A DNA stretch of 9,461 nucleotides from Thioploca sp. (lineage in GTDB: Bacteria > Pseudomonadota > Gammaproteobacteria > Beggiatoales > Beggiatoaceae): contig DRQV01000125.1 in assembly GCA_011371325.1 (NCBI GenBank), forward strand, positions 1 through 9,461. Direction: 5' to 3'. The position numbers were made by a program, and so were the translations under genes. This document shows positions 6,526 through 9,461 of this stretch, in pieces (position 1 is the stretch's first letter; every line of letters starts with the position of its first letter). The notes below the pieces were generated by a model. It was not told the origin of the DNA, searched no databases, and worked only from the letters and a program-made list of their open reading frames with translations.

Positions 6526-7458
6526 CTAATATGGAAATGGGTCTGATATATCTGGTTGTGATGGCATATCAGGAGCTGATAAAGCTGTAACAGCTGATGA
6601 AGGTATAATTTTTTGGTTTAAAGGAATTTTTTCTAGTGTTGGATTTATTATTGGTATCTTTTTAGATGTAAATTTTGTTACTGGTATTTTAAAATTAACT
6701 GTTAGTAACTCAATTTTAGGAGGAATTGTTGATTCAATAATATTGGTTTTATCGTTAGTAAGTTTAGAAACATTTGTATTAGACGTAGCAATATTAGTTT
6801 TAATTTGTGTACTATTTTCTAAATAATCCTCATCCATTTCATCAGATAATTCTGTATTTAATTCGGTCTGTTCTCCTATTGCTTCAATTGTACCAGCCAT
6901 ACTTTTTACTACTACTACTTCAATAATTACTTGTTTTTGTGGAACATGTTTTTTTAATGAGCCGCCAGCACCAGTTTTAAAGTATTGAATTTTCTCAATT
7001 ATATCCATACCTTCAATCACTTTTCCAAATACGGTATAACCCATTTCCTCAGTAATATGATTATAATTGAGCGATAAATTATCCTTGAGATTTATAAAAA
7101 ATTGAGAAGTGGCTGAATTTGGATCACGAAAACTTCTTGCCATTGCAATAGTTCCATATAAATTTTCTAAATTATTATCACTTTCATTAATTATAGGATC
7201 ATATAAGGGAATTTTTTTCTGATAATCTTTGGTATAACCACCACCTTGAATAATATATTTTTTTATTACTCTATGAAAAATAGTGTCATCATAAAAATTG
7301 CTATTAGCATATTTTAAAAAATTTTCTACAGTTTTCGGGGCTTTAGCTGGATATAATTCTAAAACAATTAGCCCAAAATTTGTATGCAGATTTATTATTG
7401 GAGCTTCATCGGCATAAACTGTCATGGTTAATAAAAAAAGGATAGTAATATATTTCAT
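6526..7458 (-). CDS. Exported cyclophilin-type peptidyl-prolyl isomerase with long C-terminal tail
   Basis: The 310-residue product starts with a signal peptide (MKYITILFLLTMTVYA, likely cleaved before DEAP), so it should be exported, probably to the periplasm. A cyclophilin domain follows (about 20-186) with FHRVI (R63), YIIQGGG (Q71), GTIAMAR (102-108), SATSQFFIN (Q119) and YTVFGKV (F144); the key catalytic positions are kept. Residues 187-310 are an added tail not seen in PpiA or PpiB: an acidic stretch (about 197-214), a Ser/Thr/Asn-rich stretch, Lys/Ile/Pro-rich segments with repeated KIP motifs (257-281), and a Pro/Asp/Ser end. The tail is probably disordered or anchoring, with unknown role. 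Part of the domain is nearly identical in DNA to ppiB (17 of 17 bases at KAPKTV), so the two are paralogues. The gene lies 53 bases after the FDP-like gene. Confidence 0.9.
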   Translation of the reverse strand: MKYITILFLLTMTVYADEAPIINLHTNFGLIVLELYPAKAPKTVENFLKYANSNFYDDTIFHRVIKKYIIQGGGYTKDYQKKIPLYDPIINESDNNLENLYGTIAMARSFRDPNSATSQFFINLKDNLSLNYNHITEEMGYTVFGKVIEGMDIIEKIQYFKTGAGGSLKKHVPQKQVIIEVVVVKSMAGTIEAIGEQTELNTELSDEMDEDYLENSTQIKTNIATSNTNVSKLTNDKTNIIESTIPPKIELLTVNFKIPVTKFTSKKIPIINPTLEKIPLNQKIIPSSAVTALSAPDMPSQPDISDPFPY

Positions 7459-7511
7459 AATTATTTGAATACAAAGATTAAATAGTTATTATAATGGTAT
7501 TATAATTCAAA

Positions 7512-8276
7512 TCATGGAACTTTATAATTATCTTGCGTGACCAAATCGGTGCCGCATTGCAATTCTTCTATCCATTTCAAAAAACGTTCTATCATTGGTT
7601 TTCCCTTAAAACAACGACCATGATGCGGTACTATCCATTCTATATCTAAATTTCGCACCATATTAACCCAATATCTGCACACTTTATTACACGACATATA
7701 ACGACGGTGAAAGCTTTCAATGTTGAATACATAAGCATCAAAATCTTCAACTGGCTTATTTACGTTTTCAGAATAACGCAAGAATAAAGAAGCTCCCATA
7801 TCTCCAGAAAATAGAATTTTACTAACTGGGTCATAGAATTGAAAATTACCATCGGAATGCAGAAAATGGGCAGGTAAAGCGATAAGTTCTGAATCACCTA
7901 ATTGGATTTTCATTCCAGCATCAGGAATGCCAACAATTCGTCCATGAAAATCAGAATTAATATAATCTGTAACGAAACGTTCCCAAAGAATTGAAACTAC
8001 AATTTTACAATCACTATCATTTAGCCATTCGCTTAATGAAGATAAAATATCTGGATATTGATGTGGACTAATTACATAGTCTAAGGTTTTACCGTGCATA
8101 TATTCACTAGAAGACATCAGTAAATCTTTATAAATAAGTTCACCACCCGGATCAATTAAGGCACAATGATTGCCATCAATTACCAAAAATTGGTTAGATT
8201 GAATTCCTCCATTCAAAGTTAAGTCGCAGAAACCAATACATTGATGATCGCCATCATTATACAATTCAGATGCCAT
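7512..8276 (-). CDS. Flavodiiron/ODP-type metallo-beta-lactamase-fold protein
   Basis: A 254-residue cytoplasmic protein with the metallo-beta-lactamase fold of flavodiiron proteins and oxygen-binding di-iron proteins (ODP), but without a flavodoxin domain. Ligand-type motifs aligned by eye with flavodiiron proteins are PHQYPD (H72, D76) in place of H-x-E-x-D, LHSDGNF (H140), LFSGDMG (D159) and VPHHG (H219). The usual glutamate is Tyr74, a notable change for a di-iron site. These proteins bind or reduce O2 or NO, or act as di-iron oxygen sensors; without a flavodoxin partner here, sensing or binding is more likely than reduction. It lies 48 bases after rpmE on the same strand and is probably co-transcribed. 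Its start ATG (8274-8276) has GGAG 5 bases upstream. A different hydrolase activity cannot be excluded. Confidence 0.8.
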   Translation of the reverse strand: MASELYNDGDHQCIGFCDLTLNGGIQSNQFLVIDGNHCALIDPGGELIYKDLLMSSSEYMHGKTLDYVISPHQYPDILSSLSEWLNDSDCKIVVSILWERFVTDYINSDFHGRIVGIPDAGMKIQLGDSELIALPAHFLHSDGNFQFYDPVSKILFSGDMGASLFLRYSENVNKPVEDFDAYVFNIESFHRRYMSCNKVCRYWVNMVRNLDIEWIVPHHGRCFKGKPMIERFLKWIEELQCGTDLVTQDNYKVP

Positions 8277-8324
8277 GTTATCTCCATATCGATGCTTCGA
8301 GACTGAACCGAAACACCAACAAAT

Positions 8325-8546
8325 TTAAGCACTAGTGCCTGACTGTCTGTCTCCATATTTACGGCGGAATTTATCTACTCGCCCAGCCGTATCAATAATT
8401 TTTTGTTGACCAGTATAAAAAGGATGACAAGCTGAACAAATTTCAATATCTAAGTCTGTTTTTACAACTGAACGGGTAGTAAAAACACTACCACAACTAC
8501 AAGTAACTGAAATTTCGTTATATTTTGGGTGAATACCAGATTTCAT
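8325..8546 (-). CDS. rpmE: 50S ribosomal protein L31 (zinc-binding form)
   Basis: A 73-residue ribosomal protein bL31 of the large subunit, at the central protuberance where it helps bridge the subunits. Four cysteines at the standard places (C16, C18, C37, C40 in TCSCGS and ICSACHPFYTG) mark the zinc-containing form rather than the cysteine-less alternative used under zinc starvation. HPKY near the start and the VDKFRRKYG block near the end are conserved. The ATG at 8544-8546 has AGAAGAGA just upstream. A strong sigma-70 promoter is visible at 8579-8607. It is followed after 48 bases by the FDP-like gene, an unusual downstream partner. Confidence 0.96.
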   Translation of the reverse strand: MKSGIHPKYNEISVTCSCGSVFTTRSVVKTDLDIEICSACHPFYTGQQKIIDTAGRVDKFRRKYGDRQSGTSA

Positions 8547-8578
8547 GATTTAATCTCTTCTAAATATTTTGTAACGGT

Positions 8579-8607
8579 ATTTTAGCTAAATAACATTTAA
8601 TCGTCAA
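8579..8607 (-). promoter_or_regulatory. Sigma-70 promoter of rpmE
   Basis: On the minus strand, TTGACG (8607-8602) and TAAAAT (8584-8579) are separated by exactly 17 bases. That gives 5 of 6 matches to each consensus hexamer. The -10 ends 32 bases before the rpmE start codon, leaving a short leader that contains the ribosome site. It is the best-formed promoter in the window and probably also drives the downstream FDP-like gene. Confidence 0.7.
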
Positions 8608-8907
8608 GTTATTTTACTAACATTATACCGAATAGCATTCCCAATACAGCAAAAAAATACATATATAGCATAGATGTCATTAGGGAATATATTTTTGTGA
8701 AGTATTGTTACCAATGAAGTATTATGCAAATAATAATGAGTTTGTGAACTATATCAAATGCCTTTTATCAAATCTTAATATAAATACCATTTAACCTAAC
8801 TGAATTTATGCTATCCAAACTTTAGCTAATTTGTAAATTCTTGAGATAGATCAGATAATCCTATTAGGATATTCTAATATAATAGAAATAATCTAGTTAT
8901 AAATTAA

Positions 8908-9045
8908 AATTCTGTAGCACATGGAGATAGTGAAAATATTACAATTGAACAAGAAGATTTAAATAAATTCTCAATTACCGTATAAAACATTGCATCTGAC
9001 CTAATCATCTCAATTTTAGATGGTTATGATAGACAAATATGTTAA
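8908..9045 (+). pseudogene. Possible coding remnant, unidentified
   Basis: One plus-strand frame stays open from 8908 to 9042 except for a TAA at 8983-8985. The first part reads HGDSENITIEQEDLNKFSI, and the second includes IASDLIISILDGYDRQ. Their balanced amino-acid composition is unlike the Asn/Ile/Lys/Tyr-rich noise of the surrounding DNA. The second part vaguely recalls the N-terminal ILxGFD pattern of isocitrate dehydrogenase kinase/phosphatase, but this is too short to trust. No start codon or ribosome site supports a live gene. It may be a relic of a lost gene or chance. Confidence 0.25.
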
Positions 9046-9134
9046 TAATATATAATATTTTCAACCAAATGATTGATATATTTTGAAGTTAATTAAGAAT
9101 TATTACCAATTTAGACAGGATTAATTAGCCATAG

Positions 9135-9461
9135 ATGGATATTACTGCAGTCCAAACCTTAATCAAACCCGATATGCAGGCTGTTAACGCATTGATTCAT
9201 AAAAGTTTATATTCTGATGTTGTGTTAGTAAATCAGATTAGTAAATATATTGTCGATAGTGGCGGAAAACGTTTACGTCCCATATTATTGTTGTTGAGTG
9301 CAAATGCTTTCAATTGTCAAAACCAACATCATATTACGTTAGCAGCTGTAGTAGAATTTATTCATACAGCAACTTTACTACACGATGATGTAGTAGATGA
9401 TTCAGAATTACGACGTGGAAAAAAAACTGCTAATTATATTTGGGGCAATGAATCCAGTGTA
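9135..9461 (+). CDS. ispB: Octaprenyl/polyprenyl diphosphate synthase, N-terminal part (runs off window)
   Basis: The first 109 codons of a trans-polyprenyl diphosphate synthase, which extends farnesyl diphosphate with isopentenyl units to make the ubiquinone side chain. Visible family marks are GGKRLRP (the substrate-binding motif, about residues 39-45), the block EFIHTATLLHDDVVDDSELRRG with the first aspartate-rich motif D84-D-x-x-D88-D89, and NYIWGNESSV at the window edge. The match to E. coli IspB is close along the whole visible length. An in-frame TAG directly precedes the ATG at 9135, so no earlier start is possible. The nearest AGGA is 14 bases upstream, unusually far, so initiation may rely little on Shine-Dalgarno pairing. 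The second aspartate-rich motif lies beyond the window. Confidence 0.95.
   Translation, partial: MDITAVQTLIKPDMQAVNALIHKSLYSDVVLVNQISKYIVDSGGKRLRPILLLLSANAFNCQNQHHITLAAVVEFIHTATLLHDDVVDDSELRRGKKTANYIWGNESSV

Larger units (their letters stand above)
8547..9134. other. 588-base gene-free region between rpmE and ispB
   Basis: Apart from the rpmE promoter at its left end, no intact gene is visible. In many gammaproteobacteria, ispB is divergent from rplU-rpmA; here neither is present. A plus-strand frame at 8908-9045, broken by one TAA, looks faintly protein-like and is listed separately. The rest is very AT-rich and stop-dense in all frames. The ispB promoter should be in the right part, but no convincing -35/-10 pair was found. 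Confidence 0.6.

Noticed and set aside
6511..6590. AAGGAG followed by an ATG and a 19-codon plus-strand frame
   Set aside because: The spacing to the ATG is 14 bases, the frame is tiny and it is antisense to the exported cyclophilin; likely chance.
7488..7506. Two ATTATAAT units as -10 elements for the exported cyclophilin
   Set aside because: No -35 hexamer at suitable spacing, and the sequence is simple AT-rich DNA; co-transcription with the upstream gene is equally likely.
8714..8794. Short plus-strand frame of 26 codons starting ATGAAGTATTATGC
   Set aside because: Composition is dominated by Asn, Ile, Tyr and Leu as expected of random AT-rich DNA, and there is no ribosome site.

Overview
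The window is AT-rich (roughly 30% G+C by eye). Its proteins look gammaproteobacterial: a ubiquinone-type polyprenyl diphosphate synthase of the IspB kind, a zinc-type L31, a PpiB-like cyclophilin and a Dnr-type regulator close to the Pseudomonas protein. Three gene-free stretches (1-385, 1643-2083, 8547-9134), one holding a decayed gene fragment, together with the strong A/T codon bias suggest a lineage under genome erosion, perhaps host-associated. Denitrifying AT-rich gammaproteobacterial symbionts come to mind, but that placement is inference.

Layout. proA (proline biosynthesis) is on the minus strand at 386-1642. Beyond its 5' end, at about 1906-2051 on the opposite strand, lies a degraded copy of the 3' end of proA plus its downstream flank. 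A Dnr-like CRP/FNR regulator (minus, 2084-2797) is divergent from a tightly coupled three-gene operon on the plus strand: hemerythrin (3004-3441), DUF2249 protein (3441-3683) and a multi-spanning membrane protein (3680-4966). The cistrons overlap by 1 and 4 bases. This reads as a nitric-oxide/low-oxygen response module. It converges, with a 3-base gap, on a tandem-domain universal stress protein (minus, 4970-5785).

The rest of the coding up to about 8.5 kb is on the minus strand. In transcription order it is rpmE (L31), a flavodiiron/ODP-type metallo-beta-lactamase-fold protein, an exported cyclophilin with a long unusual tail, a cytoplasmic cyclophilin (ppiB), and then the universal stress protein. 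Between ppiB and the stress protein is a leader with mutually exclusive hairpins and a T-run. A well-formed sigma-70 promoter precedes rpmE. After 588 bases with no convincing gene, ispB starts on the plus strand at 9135 and runs off the window.

Functional theme. The regulator, hemerythrin, DUF2249 protein, membrane protein, universal stress protein and FDP-like protein all fit life at low oxygen with exposure to NO or respiratory nitrogen oxides. proA, rpmE, ispB and ppiB are housekeeping. No mobile element, CRISPR array, tRNA or rRNA was seen.
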